Part shown: positions 9,006-18,037 of the stretch, piece after piece
Layout: each line of letters begins with the position of its first letter
How positions within the stretch are numbered: position 1 is the first letter of the stretch
Source: Planctomycetaceae bacterium
GTDB taxonomy: Bacteria; Planctomycetota; Planctomycetia; Planctomycetales; Planctomycetaceae
Length of the DNA: 64,000 nucleotides
Assembly (NCBI GenBank): GCA_024742875.1
Contig: JANSXP010000013.1
Location: forward strand, 73,218-137,217
Direction of reading: 5' to 3'
Notes under the pieces: generated by a model
Told to the model about the DNA's origin: nothing
Databases searched by the model: none
What the model saw: the letters and a program-made list of their open reading frames with translations, nothing else
Made by a program: the position numbers and the translations under genes

Positions 9006-9684
9006 TATTCTCGCCGCGGCCGCCGCGCTGGTGATCGTGGGTCCCGTCATTCTGCTGGCAGCCGTCTGCGTGAAACTGTGCAGCTCCGGTCCGGCGTTTT
9101 ATTGCGCGCAGCGGGCGGGCGTGGGCGGGCGACCGTTCACTCTCTATAAACTGCGCACGATGCATGTGAATCAGGGAGCCGGCGCGAGCGCCGTCACGGG
9201 TGCCAAAGATCCCCGCATCTTTGCCTTTGGCAGTCTGCTGCGAAAAACCAAACTGGACGAACTGCCTCAGCTGCTCAACATTCTCAAAGGCGAAATGAGC
9301 GTGGTGGGCCCGCGGCCGGAAGACTGCGTCAACGTAGAACGCTACTACGGCGAGCTGGGCTGGCAGACGCTGCAGGTGCGGCCCGGCCTGGCAGGCGTAA
9401 GCAGCATCTACAATTACACACACGGAGAGAAGCTGCTGGTGGGCGACGACGTTGAGGCAATTTACGCCCGCGAGTTGCTGCCCGTCAAACTGGCACTGGA
9501 AGTCATCTATCTGCAGAACGCGTCAATGGCGTACGACGTGCGGCTGATTTTCCGCACGGCCATCACCATCGCGCAGATCGCTGCCGGAAAGCAGCAGTTT
9601 GACGACCCACCCGAGATGCCGGCCGCACAACAGCTGCTGGCTCAGAAGCCGTCGGACGACCAGCCATTCCAACTGGCCGCCTAA
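8986..9684 (+). CDS. Polyprenol-phosphate sugar-1-phosphate transferase (initiating glycosyltransferase)
   Basis: The protein has 232 aa from a GTG that lies inside the end of the deacetylase gene. It opens with the reentrant or transmembrane helix typical of small bacterial sugar transferases (FDILAAAAALVIVGPVILLAA). KLRTM, DELPQLLNILKGEMSVVGPRPE and VRPGLAG, all signatures of the WcaJ/PglC family, follow. These enzymes move a sugar-1-phosphate from a UDP-sugar to undecaprenyl phosphate and so start glycan assembly at the membrane. Length fits the PglC-like single-domain class. The tail is Q/P/A-rich and ends in Leu-Ala-Ala. Confidence 0.92.
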   Translation: MVKRLFDILAAAAALVIVGPVILLAAVCVKLCSSGPAFYCAQRAGVGGRPFTLYKLRTMHVNQGAGASAVTGAKDPRIFAFGSLLRKTKLDELPQLLNILKGEMSVVGPRPEDCVNVERYYGELGWQTLQVRPGLAGVSSIYNYTHGEKLLVGDDVEAIYARELLPVKLALEVIYLQNASMAYDVRLIFRTAITIAQIAAGKQQFDDPPEMPAAQQLLAQKPSDDQPFQLAA

Positions 9685-9696
9685 CGTGGCCCTGTC

Positions 9697-11241
9697 CTAT
9701 TGGCCCTGTTCGTCCCAGTCATCCGTACGAAATGGCGATGCCGGAATGCCGGCTTCGTTGTACAAACTGAAAATCGGATTGGCGGCCCACGCATAACGCA
9801 CAGAAACCGGCTGTGGCACATCGGGACTGCTGACAATCACCTTGTCGCCATCAATGCGGGCGTCGGCCCAGACAAATTTGCGGTCCGCGCCGCAGATGGC
9901 AAAGCCTTTCACCGTATCGGTGGCGGACGTAAGTCCCTGAGCATGATCAAAGGCGATCGTCACGCGGCCATCTGTGATGGCGTGTTCACGATAGACGGGG
10001 CCCATGGGAATCAAATCCGCACCATAGACACTGGCGAGTGCCCACTGGGCCAGTCGGAAGCCGACGGACTGTTTGTCTTTGGGATGAATGTCGCGAGCCT
10101 CGCCCACGTCCAGCGTGATGGCCATGCCGGTAGCCGGCTCGTCCAGCGTTTTCAGCATGCCTTCCTGCACGAGCGTCCAGCCGTTGGTCTCGACCGGCTC
10201 TTTCTGAGCGGCCCGATAATTGGGCAGCTGAACCCAGGCGAATGGAAAATCGCTCGCCCAGCGTTGCCGCCAGTCACGGATCAGTGTGGTCAGCTGCCGA
10301 CCATACAGGTGCGCGAAGCCACGTCCAGAGCTGTTTTCTCCCTGGTACCACACCGCACCGCGAATTGAGAAACCAATCAGTGGATGGATCTTGCCGTTGA
10401 ACAGATTGGACGGGTAGTTGCGATCCTGGCGAGGCCGAGCGGCCAGCTTCGGTTTGCGGGGTGGTTTGTTGCCCGCATCGCGCGCGGCTTTGGCGTTCTT
10501 CGTCCACCGCTGCATGGCTTTGGCGAAAGCCGCCTGTGCTTTTTGCTCATCAAACTCCCCATCAGACTGCTGCCAGGCTTCAAGCCGCGGGCGGATCGCG
10601 GCCACCTTTGACTGCGCCGACAGACTGGTCCACGACTCGACCGACGTTCCTCCCACAGACGAATTGATCAGCCCGATCGGAACATCCAGATCTTTGTGCA
10701 GTCGGCGACCAAAAAAGTAGGCCGTGGCGGAGAAGCCGCCCACGGTATCGGGCGAACACACGGTCCACGTGCCCGCACATTTGTCCTGCGGCGTCAGCGC
10801 GTGACCGGAGCTGACTTTAAACATGCGAATCTGCGGCAAATCGGCCGTACCACGTTCTGCCTCGTAGTCCTTCGCGCGATTGACGGTCATGGCCATATTG
10901 GACTGCCCGGAGCACAGCCAGACTTCGCCCACAAGAATGTCGGCGATTTCGATGGACGATTCGTCGCTGCTGACTTTCATGGTGTGCGGGCCAGCGGTCG
11001 CGGGCGGATCGACGGTTGCCGACCAGCGACCGGTTGCGGAGGCTGTCGCCGAAACGCTTTCCGCGTTGATCGTCACACTCACCTGCGTGCCGGGCTCGGC
11101 CCAGCCCCAGATTTTAAAGGGCTGCCCCCGCTGCATCACCATGTGATCAGAGAACAGCGAAGCCACCGAGAGCTCGGCGGAAACCACAGAAGAACAGCAA
11201 ATCAGCAGGGACAGGCAGGCGGAAACCAAAAGACGGTTCAT
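9697..11241 (-). CDS. Secreted sialate O-acetylesterase-like SGNH hydrolase
   Basis: The protein has 514 aa from the ATG at 11241, preceded by AGGAGA at a good distance and followed by a signal peptide (NRLLVSACLSLLICCSSVVSA). An Ig-like N-terminal region (about 23-100) leads to VGEVWLCSGQSNM, where Ser114 is the SGNH nucleophile of the SASA/DUF303 family. INSSVGGTSVESW and GAVWYQGEN are further family blocks, and the catalytic His is probably in the ARDIHPKDK segment. These enzymes remove O-acetyl groups from sialic acid or other acetylated glycans outside the cytoplasm. It converges on the sugar transferase gene with 12 bp between them. Confidence 0.92.
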   Translation of the reverse strand: MNRLLVSACLSLLICCSSVVSAELSVASLFSDHMVMQRGQPFKIWGWAEPGTQVSVTINAESVSATASATGRWSATVDPPATAGPHTMKVSSDESSIEIADILVGEVWLCSGQSNMAMTVNRAKDYEAERGTADLPQIRMFKVSSGHALTPQDKCAGTWTVCSPDTVGGFSATAYFFGRRLHKDLDVPIGLINSSVGGTSVESWTSLSAQSKVAAIRPRLEAWQQSDGEFDEQKAQAAFAKAMQRWTKNAKAARDAGNKPPRKPKLAARPRQDRNYPSNLFNGKIHPLIGFSIRGAVWYQGENSSGRGFAHLYGRQLTTLIRDWRQRWASDFPFAWVQLPNYRAAQKEPVETNGWTLVQEGMLKTLDEPATGMAITLDVGEARDIHPKDKQSVGFRLAQWALASVYGADLIPMGPVYREHAITDGRVTIAFDHAQGLTSATDTVKGFAICGADRKFVWADARIDGDKVIVSSPDVPQPVSVRYAWAANPIFSLYNEAGIPASPFRTDDWDEQGQ

Positions 11242-11399
11242 GGGGCAGGATCTCCTGTGTGAGGGTGACCAGCTCAGAATATCGTGAGGTCGGGCCAATG
11301 TCCCGCGTGACGTTCGGAGGACGGTTTTCCCGGCAGCGGCGGCAGAAAAACGGCAGAGCGGCCACTTTTTTCAAATTCCCTCTGGGCGGGAGGACGATA

Positions 11400-11423
11400 G
11401 TTAGTTACCGTTTATTAACTAAC
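11400..11423. promoter_or_regulatory. Palindromic operator upstream of the TetR-RND operon
   Basis: GTTAGTTA and TAACTAAC form a perfect 8-bp inverted repeat with an 8-bp spacer, ending 20 bp before the TetR start. This size and position fit autorepression by a TetR dimer. The A+T-rich site stands out from its surroundings. Binding is inferred. Confidence 0.7.
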
Positions 11424-11443
11424 AATCTCCAGCGAAAAACGGC

Positions 11444-12043
11444 ATGGCACGTCCGCGATCGATCTCAGACGAACAGATTCTCCACACAGCGCGGGAGTGC
11501 TTTCTGGAGCACGGTCCGTCGGTGTCGACGGACGTGATCGCCGAACAACTGGGCGTGTCTTCACCCGCGTTGTTCAAGCGTTTTCGCAGCAAGAATGAGC
11601 TGATGATGGCCGCTTTGGTCCCCCAGCAGCCAGCCCCGTGGATCCCTCTGGTGGAAGCCGGACCGGATGACCGGCCCGTGCGGGAACAGCTGACTGAGAT
11701 CCTGCACGAGCTGGCCGAGTTTTTTGTGGACATCTCCCGGCGGATGTCTGTATTGCGTTTCAGCAGCGTCGACTTTCGCGCGCTGCTCAGTCATTTCGAA
11801 GAACCGCCACCCGTCACCGACATTCGGGTGATTGGCGGCTGGCTGCAGCGAGCGATCGAACAATCGCTGATTCGCTGTGTCGACGTGAAGGCGACAGCCA
11901 TGCTGATGCTCACCTCCATGCACGGTCCGGCCATGCTGACCGACATGCTGGGAGAGCACCCGACCGGACACAGCCGGGACCAGTACGTGGACTTTATGGT
12001 GGACATGCTGATGCAGGGCCTGCTGCCCCGCACGCAACAATAA
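11444..12043 (+). CDS. TetR/AcrR-family transcriptional regulator
   Basis: The protein has 199 aa. The N-terminal helix-turn-helix reads ILHTARECFLEHGPSVSTDVIAEQLGVSSPALFKRFRSKNELMMAAL, a classic TetR DNA-binding domain. The remainder is an all-helical ligand-binding and dimerisation domain that is not informative on the inducer. The gene is 10 bp upstream of the efflux adaptor and 20 bp downstream of a palindrome, so it is very probably the local repressor of its own operon, relieved by a pump substrate. Confidence 0.92.
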   Translation: MARPRSISDEQILHTARECFLEHGPSVSTDVIAEQLGVSSPALFKRFRSKNELMMAALVPQQPAPWIPLVEAGPDDRPVREQLTEILHELAEFFVDISRRMSVLRFSSVDFRALLSHFEEPPPVTDIRVIGGWLQRAIEQSLIRCVDVKATAMLMLTSMHGPAMLTDMLGEHPTGHSRDQYVDFMVDMLMQGLLPRTQQ

Positions 12044-12053
12044 GGAGCACGAC

Positions 12054-13511
12054 GTGAACATCGTTCGTGACACAATCATCGGTATCTTGATTCTGGCGGT
12101 CGGCGGCGGCGGCCTGTATTTTCTGGGCCGAAAACCCGAAGCGCCTCGCGCAGAGACCACGGCAAGTGACGGGGCGCCCGTCGTCACTGCGGAAGTCCGC
12201 GAATGGGATCGTCCGTTTCAACTGGAACTGGACGGGGAAGCGGTCACCTATCGGGTGGTCAGCGTGCGGGCGGAAGTGGCCGGACGAATCATCCGCAAGA
12301 CGGCCGCAGCCCGCGGCGGCAGTTACGTCAGTCCCGAAGATCTGCTGTTCGAACTGGACCCCACCGACTACCAGCTGGAGGTGGAGCGACTCTCCGCGCA
12401 ACTGAATCAAACAGACGCCGATCTGGCATCAGTGGATGTGGATCGGGCCAATGCTGAAAAGATGCTGGAACTGGCAAAACGCGAAGTCGCGCTCGAAGAG
12501 CGACATCTGCAGCGAACCCAGCGGCTGCGCCAGCGAGACTCCGCCAACCAGGCCGAACTGGAACAGGCCGAGATGCGAAAGCTGAAAGCCGAAAACTCCC
12601 AGCAGACGCTCGTCAATCAGATCGCCTCGCTCGAGCAGCAGAAGAAGAGCCGCACGGCCGCCCGCAATCTGGTGGCCGCACAACTGAAGAAAGCCGAGAA
12701 AGACCTGCAGCGGTGTCGCATCGTCAGTCGGATTGAAGGTCGCATCGTGGAAGACGAAGTGGAAGAGGGCGACTACCTGAAGCCTGGTGAAGTGCTGGCC
12801 CACATCAGCGATGGCTCACAGATGGAAGTCAAAACCAAACTGCGGGCCGAAGAACTGGCGTGGGTCTGGCAGCAGCACGAAGTGCAGCAGTCGCTGGAAG
12901 CACTTTCCACAGGCGACCCGCTGACGCTGCCGGATGTGAAATGCGAAGTGGGCTTTCTGTTCCAGGGTCAGGAAACCATCTGGGACGGTCATCTGTCCCG
13001 CATCGAAGGCACGGGACTGGACCGCAGCACGCGTACATTCCCCTGCCGGGTGCTGATTGAAGATCCGCGAAAAACACGCGTGAATGACAGCAACGGAGGC
13101 ACGGCCGTCTCCCCCCCCACGCTGCTTAGTGGCATGTTTGTCACCGTTCGCATTACGGTCGAATCTCCCACGCCGCTGCTGGAACTGCCACTGGAAGCCG
13201 TGCGGCCTGGCGGCAAAGTCTGGGTCATGCGAAACGGCAAACTGACGGTCAAAGATGTGGCCACGGTGCACAACGATGATCAAATGGCTTTGGTGCAGTC
13301 GCACACCGGGCTGCAGAAGGGCGACCGGGTCATCATTTCCCCGATGGCGGCCGTAATCGAAGGCATGAAGGTGACGGAGCAGGGCGAGTCGACTGAGACG
13401 GCGACTGCGGATTCTCCGACCGCCACACAGGACAGCACACAGCAGAACACGGCTGAAAAAGCCGAAACTCCGGCCGACACACCGGCTGACAATTCAAAGG
13501 GTCAGTCATGA
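12054..13511 (+). CDS. RND efflux periplasmic adaptor (membrane fusion protein)
   Basis: The protein has 485 aa from a GTG with AAGGAG just upstream. An N-terminal membrane or signal helix (IIGILILAVGGGGLYFLG) precedes the lipoyl-like half motif (EVAGRIIRKTAAARGGSYVSPEDLLFELD). A long alpha-hairpin with alternating E/Q/R/K (about residues 110-220) is followed by the second lipoyl half (RCRIVSRIEGRIVEDEVEEGDYLKPGEVL) and beta-barrel and membrane-proximal regions. It bridges an RND pump to an outer-membrane channel, but no outer-membrane factor gene is present here. The stop overlaps the pump gene start (ATGA). The low-complexity Thr/Ala/Glu tail is an extension beyond the usual family end. Confidence 0.93.
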   Translation: MNIVRDTIIGILILAVGGGGLYFLGRKPEAPRAETTASDGAPVVTAEVREWDRPFQLELDGEAVTYRVVSVRAEVAGRIIRKTAAARGGSYVSPEDLLFELDPTDYQLEVERLSAQLNQTDADLASVDVDRANAEKMLELAKREVALEERHLQRTQRLRQRDSANQAELEQAEMRKLKAENSQQTLVNQIASLEQQKKSRTAARNLVAAQLKKAEKDLQRCRIVSRIEGRIVEDEVEEGDYLKPGEVLAHISDGSQMEVKTKLRAEELAWVWQQHEVQQSLEALSTGDPLTLPDVKCEVGFLFQGQETIWDGHLSRIEGTGLDRSTRTFPCRVLIEDPRKTRVNDSNGGTAVSPPTLLSGMFVTVRITVESPTPLLELPLEAVRPGGKVWVMRNGKLTVKDVATVHNDDQMALVQSHTGLQKGDRVIISPMAAVIEGMKVTEQGESTETATADSPTATQDSTQQNTAEKAETPADTPADNSKGQS

Positions 13512-16500
13512 GAAAAATGATTGCCTGGGCGATCAAGCAGTCGCCCGCGATGAACATCCTGATGGTCTGCATACTGGGGATCGGCCTGCTGGCCGGGTTC
13601 TCGCTGCGGCGAGAAGAGTTTCCTCAGTTTGAGCTGGAACTGATCCTCGTCAGTGTGCCCTATCCGGGTGCCAGTCCGGAAGAGGTCGAAACGGGCATCT
13701 GCCAGAAAATTGAGGAGGCCATTCGCTCCGTGGACGGGCTGAAGAAAGTCACGTCCGTCGCCGGAGAAGGCGCAGGCAGTGTGGTGATCGAAGTCAAAAC
13801 GGATGTGCCCAGTGTGCAGAAAGTGCTCAATGAGGTGCAGTCAGAAATCGACCGCATCCCCAGCTTTCCGGATCTGGCCGAAGAGCCCGAAGTGCAGCAG
13901 GTCACAATCCGCAATCCGGCCATCACGGTGGGAGTGGTGTGCACTGAAACAGCGGCCGCCGACCCGGAACTGCAGCTGCGGGAGGTCACCGAGCGGGTGC
14001 GGGAAGACATCCTGCTGATCAAAGAGGTGAGTGTCGCTGACATCACGGGTGAGCGTGACTATCAGATCGATGTGGAGATTCCCGAAAGCACGCTGCGACA
14101 GTACGGCCTGACGCTGACCGATGTCGGCCGCCGCATTCGTCTGCGGAATCTGGAGCTGCCGGGCGGGAACATCAAAGACCGCGGCGAAACGTATCTGCTG
14201 CGGGGCAAGAACAAGCGAACCGTCGGAGAAGAAATCAAGCAGATTCCTCTCATCACGCAGTCCGATGGCCTGGTGCTGACCGTCGATGATCTGGGAGAAG
14301 TCAAAGACGAGTTCATCGACAATGTGTCCATCAGTCGCATCAACGGCAACCCGGGCCTGGCCATTTCCGTGAAGGCGGCCGCCCGTGAAGACCTGCTGGC
14401 GATGGTTGATGCGGTGAACAAATACGTGGAGTCGCATCAGCTGCCGCCAGGTTACGAATTTGTGACCTGGGGTGACAACGCGGTCAACGTACGCGACCGC
14501 CTCGATCTGCTGAAACGTAACGGCTCGCAGGGTCTGATTCTCGTCTTCGTAGTATTGGCTCTGTTTCTGGAACTGCGGCTGGCGTTCTGGGTGGCACTGG
14601 GGATTCCGATTTCTGTGCTGGGGGCCTGCGGTGTGCTGTGGCAGTTTGATCAGACGCTCAACATGCTGTCCATGTTTGCGTTTCTGATCGCGCTGGGCAT
14701 CGTGGTGGATGACGCGATTGTGATTGGCGAGAATATCTACGCCCACCGCGAACTGGGCAAACCGTTTCTGACGGCCGCCATCGAGGGCACGCTGGAAGTG
14801 GCGCCATCCGTCATCACGTCCATTGCCACCACGGTCATCGCCTTTATGCCCATGTTCTTTGTGACAGGCGTCATGGGGAAATTCTTTGCCGTGCTGCCAC
14901 TGGCCGTGATTGCCATGCTGATCATTTCTCTGTTTGAAAGCATTTTTATTCTGCCGTGCCATCTGGCACATGGCAAAAAAGAGCCATTCTTCCTGACGGC
15001 CGGTATCAACCGCATGACCAATCGTTTTCTGGATGCGGTCATCAACCGGGTCTACATGCCGCTGGCAAGTGCGTGTGTACGGCGGCCGTTTGTTACTGTC
15101 TGCAGCGCGATCGCCGTTGCTCTGCTGTCGGTCAGTCTGGTCACCAACGGAACAGTCCCCCGCATTTTCTTCCCCAAACTTGATGCGCCCGAGGTGATTG
15201 CCAACGTGCTGTTTCCCAACGGAACGCCGAGCCGGATCACCGACGAAGCGACGAAGAAAATCGAAGATGCCATCTACGTTGTCAACCAGAAGTCGATCGA
15301 AGAAAACGGGGAACCGCTGGTGGAGGTTGTGCATCGCCAGGTCGGCACGGTGACCCTGGGTGGCGGTCCGGGCGGTGGCGAAACCACGACCGGCGGCCAC
15401 GTGGGAAAAGTGCACGTACAGATGGTGGATAGTGCCAATCGGACGTGGAGCAGTGAAGATGTCGTCCAGCTGTGGCGTGAAGCGACAGGTGACATCCCTG
15501 GTTATGAAACGCTGACATTCGGCTCTCAGTCGCGCGGCCCCGCCGGCAAAGCGATTGAATTCAAACTGCTGGGCACACCTGCCGACATGGCCGACCTGGA
15601 GCAGGCGGTGGACCTGGCAAAAGCCGAACTGGCCAATTTTCAGGGCGTCAAAGATATCGACGACGATTCGCGGCCCGGCAAATGGGAACTGCAGCTGACA
15701 GAAAAGCAGAATGCCATCGCCATGGGCATTCCCCTGGACAACATCGCCCGTACGGTCCGCGCTTCGTACTACGGCGAGGAAGTCATGCGACTGCAGCGGG
15801 GACGTCACGAGGTCAAGCTGATGGTGCGATACCCGGAAGAAGATCGCAACTCGCTGGCCAATATGAATGACATCCGCGTGGATGGGGGTGACGGGATTCA
15901 GCGCCCCATTACCGAACTTGCCACCACCACGGTGACTCGCGGCTATTCGGAAATCAACCGCGTCGATCAGCGGCGTTCCATTACTGTTTCTGCTGATGTG
16001 AACGAAGACCTGGGCAATGCCAAAACGATTGTGGCCGCACTGCAGAAGGACTTCATGCCTCAACTGCTGAAAAAGTATCCCCGCCTGCGGGTGCGATGGG
16101 AGGGCCAGCAGGAACAGGACACCGAAAGCATTCAGAGTTTGGCAGTCGGCATGATTGTCGCTCTGCTGGCGATGTACGTGCTGCTGACGATGGAGTTCAA
16201 CTCGTACGGTCAGCCGCTGGTGGTGATGGCCGTCATTCCGTTTGGCATCGTGGGGGCCATCTGGGGACACGCCTTCATGGATCTGCCGCTGACGCTGTTC
16301 AGCATGCTGGGCCTGGTGGCTTTGACGGGTGTTGTCGTAAATGACTCCATTGTGCTGGTGGACTTTATCAACTCCCGCACGCGGGCCGGCATGCCTGTAC
16401 ACGAAGCGGTCGTGGAAGCCGGAAAACGACGATTCCGACCGGTGCTGCTGACTTCACTGACGACCATTGTGGGGCTGTTGCCGATTCTTACGGAAACCTC

Positions 16501-16693
16501 TTTTCAGGCGCAGCTGGTGATTCCCATGGCAACCAGCCTGTGCTTCGGTCTGCTGCTGTCCACACTGCTGGTGCTCGTGCTGGTGCCCACCTTCTATCTG
16601 ATTTACAGCACTGTGTTTGGCGTGCGAATGTCCGAGCAGGAAGCAGAAGTGCCCAAATCGCTGAACAAACCGGAGGCCGCTCCCGTTCTGTAG
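13508..16693 (+). CDS. RND multidrug efflux permease (AcrB/HAE1-like)
   Basis: The protein has 1061 aa, the usual size of the HAE1/AcrB class. It has an N-terminal transmembrane helix, the two large periplasmic loops typical of the family, and two blocks of helices. The proton-relay helix reads ALGIVVDDAIVIGENI, with the paired aspartates of family TM4. The second half shows GLVALTGVVVNDSIVLVDFIN and GKRRFRPVLLTSLTTIVGLLPI. It should export hydrophobic or amphipathic compounds, driven by protons, together with the adaptor encoded upstream. Translational coupling and the shared TetR operator make these three genes one unit. The substrate is not readable. Confidence 0.95.
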   Translation: MRKMIAWAIKQSPAMNILMVCILGIGLLAGFSLRREEFPQFELELILVSVPYPGASPEEVETGICQKIEEAIRSVDGLKKVTSVAGEGAGSVVIEVKTDVPSVQKVLNEVQSEIDRIPSFPDLAEEPEVQQVTIRNPAITVGVVCTETAAADPELQLREVTERVREDILLIKEVSVADITGERDYQIDVEIPESTLRQYGLTLTDVGRRIRLRNLELPGGNIKDRGETYLLRGKNKRTVGEEIKQIPLITQSDGLVLTVDDLGEVKDEFIDNVSISRINGNPGLAISVKAAAREDLLAMVDAVNKYVESHQLPPGYEFVTWGDNAVNVRDRLDLLKRNGSQGLILVFVVLALFLELRLAFWVALGIPISVLGACGVLWQFDQTLNMLSMFAFLIALGIVVDDAIVIGENIYAHRELGKPFLTAAIEGTLEVAPSVITSIATTVIAFMPMFFVTGVMGKFFAVLPLAVIAMLIISLFESIFILPCHLAHGKKEPFFLTAGINRMTNRFLDAVINRVYMPLASACVRRPFVTVCSAIAVALLSVSLVTNGTVPRIFFPKLDAPEVIANVLFPNGTPSRITDEATKKIEDAIYVVNQKSIEENGEPLVEVVHRQVGTVTLGGGPGGGETTTGGHVGKVHVQMVDSANRTWSSEDVVQLWREATGDIPGYETLTFGSQSRGPAGKAIEFKLLGTPADMADLEQAVDLAKAELANFQGVKDIDDDSRPGKWELQLTEKQNAIAMGIPLDNIARTVRASYYGEEVMRLQRGRHEVKLMVRYPEEDRNSLANMNDIRVDGGDGIQRPITELATTTVTRGYSEINRVDQRRSITVSADVNEDLGNAKTIVAALQKDFMPQLLKKYPRLRVRWEGQQEQDTESIQSLAVGMIVALLAMYVLLTMEFNSYGQPLVVMAVIPFGIVGAIWGHAFMDLPLTLFSMLGLVALTGVVVNDSIVLVDFINSRTRAGMPVHEAVVEAGKRRFRPVLLTSLTTIVGLLPILTETSFQAQLVIPMATSLCFGLLLSTLLVLVLVPTFYLIYSTVFGVRMSEQEAEVPKSLNKPEAAPVL

Positions 16694-16722
16694 CGTAACC
16701 ACCGGACTCAGCGGAGCCAGCC

Positions 16723-16983
16723 ATGGGAGACCTCAGAAGCCGTCGACTGATCTGCGTCAAGGGCGGCCTGTTTCTGGTGTGTGGTCTGACGGCCGCCGGT
16801 CTTCTGCTGGCCGAACATCGTGACCTGAAAACCGCCGCACTGCTGGCCATTGCGGTGTGGAGTTTCTGTCGCTGCTACTACTTTGCGTTCTATGTGGTTC
16901 AGCACTACGTGGACGCAGAGTATCGCTTTCGCGGGCTGTTTGATTTTCTGCGGTACCTGCTGGGCCACCGTCGTACGCCGTAA
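16723..16983 (+). CDS. Small membrane protein, unknown
   Basis: The protein has 86 aa. A short basic N terminus (LRSRRLICVKGG) is followed by two hydrophobic stretches (about residues 15-30 and 38-62) and a basic C-terminal RYLLGHRRTP, so it is probably a two-helix inner-membrane protein. It begins 29 bp after the RND permease on the same strand and may be co-transcribed. I recognise no family. It could be a pump accessory or an unrelated protein. Base composition and codon use match the neighbours, which favours a real gene. Confidence 0.6.
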   Translation: MGDLRSRRLICVKGGLFLVCGLTAAGLLLAEHRDLKTAALLAIAVWSFCRCYYFAFYVVQHYVDAEYRFRGLFDFLRYLLGHRRTP

Positions 16984-17020
16984 CAACCGCTGGCCGAAAC
17001 TGATCCTGGCAGCCGCGCGA

Positions 17021-17839
17021 TCAATGGGCATCCGCAGCGCCAAAATCAGACACATCGGGCGCCGTGCATTTGCGATCCAGATGCGTGTAGCCGCCATCCA
17101 CATAGACAATCTGCCCGGTCGTGTGACTGCTGCGGGGCGAAGCCAGAAACACGACCATATCGGCCATCTCTTCAATCGTGGTGAACCGTCGCCCCAATGG
17201 GATCAGACGCTCAATGTCAGCGCGAGCGGTGGCAGGGTCCGGCATTTCGGCCAGACAGCGTTCGTACAACGGCGTCCAGGTTTCCGCCGGCAGCACGGCA
17301 TTCACTCGAACACCGTCGTCCGCCAGTTCCACGGCCCACTCTCGCGTCAGTCCATTGATGGCCCCTTTGGAGGCGGCGTAACCAGACGTCCCTCCCTGGC
17401 CCGTGTCGCACACTTTGGAGCCGATGTTGATAATTACGCCCTGTGAGGCCTTCAGGGCGGCGGTCGCAAAGTGGGCCATGGCGTAGTAGTGGATCAGATT
17501 TCGCTGCAGCGAGGTCACAAACGCGTCCACTCCGGCCGCCAGACCGGCTCCGTCGTTGACGCCCGCATTGTTGACCAGAATGTCAATCTGACCGAATCGC
17601 TCCAGAGCTGTCTGCACAGCGTTTTCGCACGCACTGACCAGTGTCAGATCGCCCTGCACGAACACACACTCCTGGCCGTTGGCAGCGTATTCCGCTTCGA
17701 GCCGCAGACCGTCTTCTGTGCTGCGGTTGACGTTGATCACGCGACAGCCCTCGGCCAGCAGAGACCGCACGATTCCCAGGCCAATGCCTTTGGACCCGCC
17801 CGTCACGATGGCCACTTTGTTTCTCAGATTCAGGTCCAC
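17021..17839 (-). CDS. Short-chain dehydrogenase/reductase (SDR)
   Basis: The protein has 272 aa from a GTG start. The cofactor motif is TGGSKGIG (TGxxxGxG) near the N terminus, NNAG follows, and the catalytic set is INIGSK (Ser) with YAASK (Tyr and Lys). The C-terminal block TGQIVYVDGGYTHLD is the usual end of classical FabG-like SDRs. It should oxidise or reduce a hydroxyl or keto group with NAD(P). Similar proteins include sugar dehydrogenases such as L-fucose dehydrogenase, but the substrate cannot be decided. It is an isolated gene, convergent with the small membrane protein. Confidence 0.9.
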   Translation of the reverse strand: MDLNLRNKVAIVTGGSKGIGLGIVRSLLAEGCRVINVNRSTEDGLRLEAEYAANGQECVFVQGDLTLVSACENAVQTALERFGQIDILVNNAGVNDGAGLAAGVDAFVTSLQRNLIHYYAMAHFATAALKASQGVIINIGSKVCDTGQGGTSGYAASKGAINGLTREWAVELADDGVRVNAVLPAETWTPLYERCLAEMPDPATARADIERLIPLGRRFTTIEEMADMVVFLASPRSSHTTGQIVYVDGGYTHLDRKCTAPDVSDFGAADAH

Positions 17840-18037
17840 GCGAAGATTCCTCGATCAGCAGTTCAGAAGTCGGCCCGCATATCCTACAGATCGGTCGGTT
17901 TGAGAAAATCGCACCAGCCGCTTTTGCGTTGTCGGCAGCCGCGTTGTACGGTCCACTGACGGCAGCGGGCCCAATTCGCTGTGGCAGCGGGCCCGTTCGC
18001 TGCACAACTTTCTGCTGTAACCGGTAACCGGACGTCT

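Noticed and set aside
13841-16402. 853-aa open frame antisense to the RND permease
   Set aside because: The sense frame is an unmistakable RND pump. The antisense protein is His/Gln/Arg-rich without domains, as expected from the complement of G+C-rich codons with few stops.
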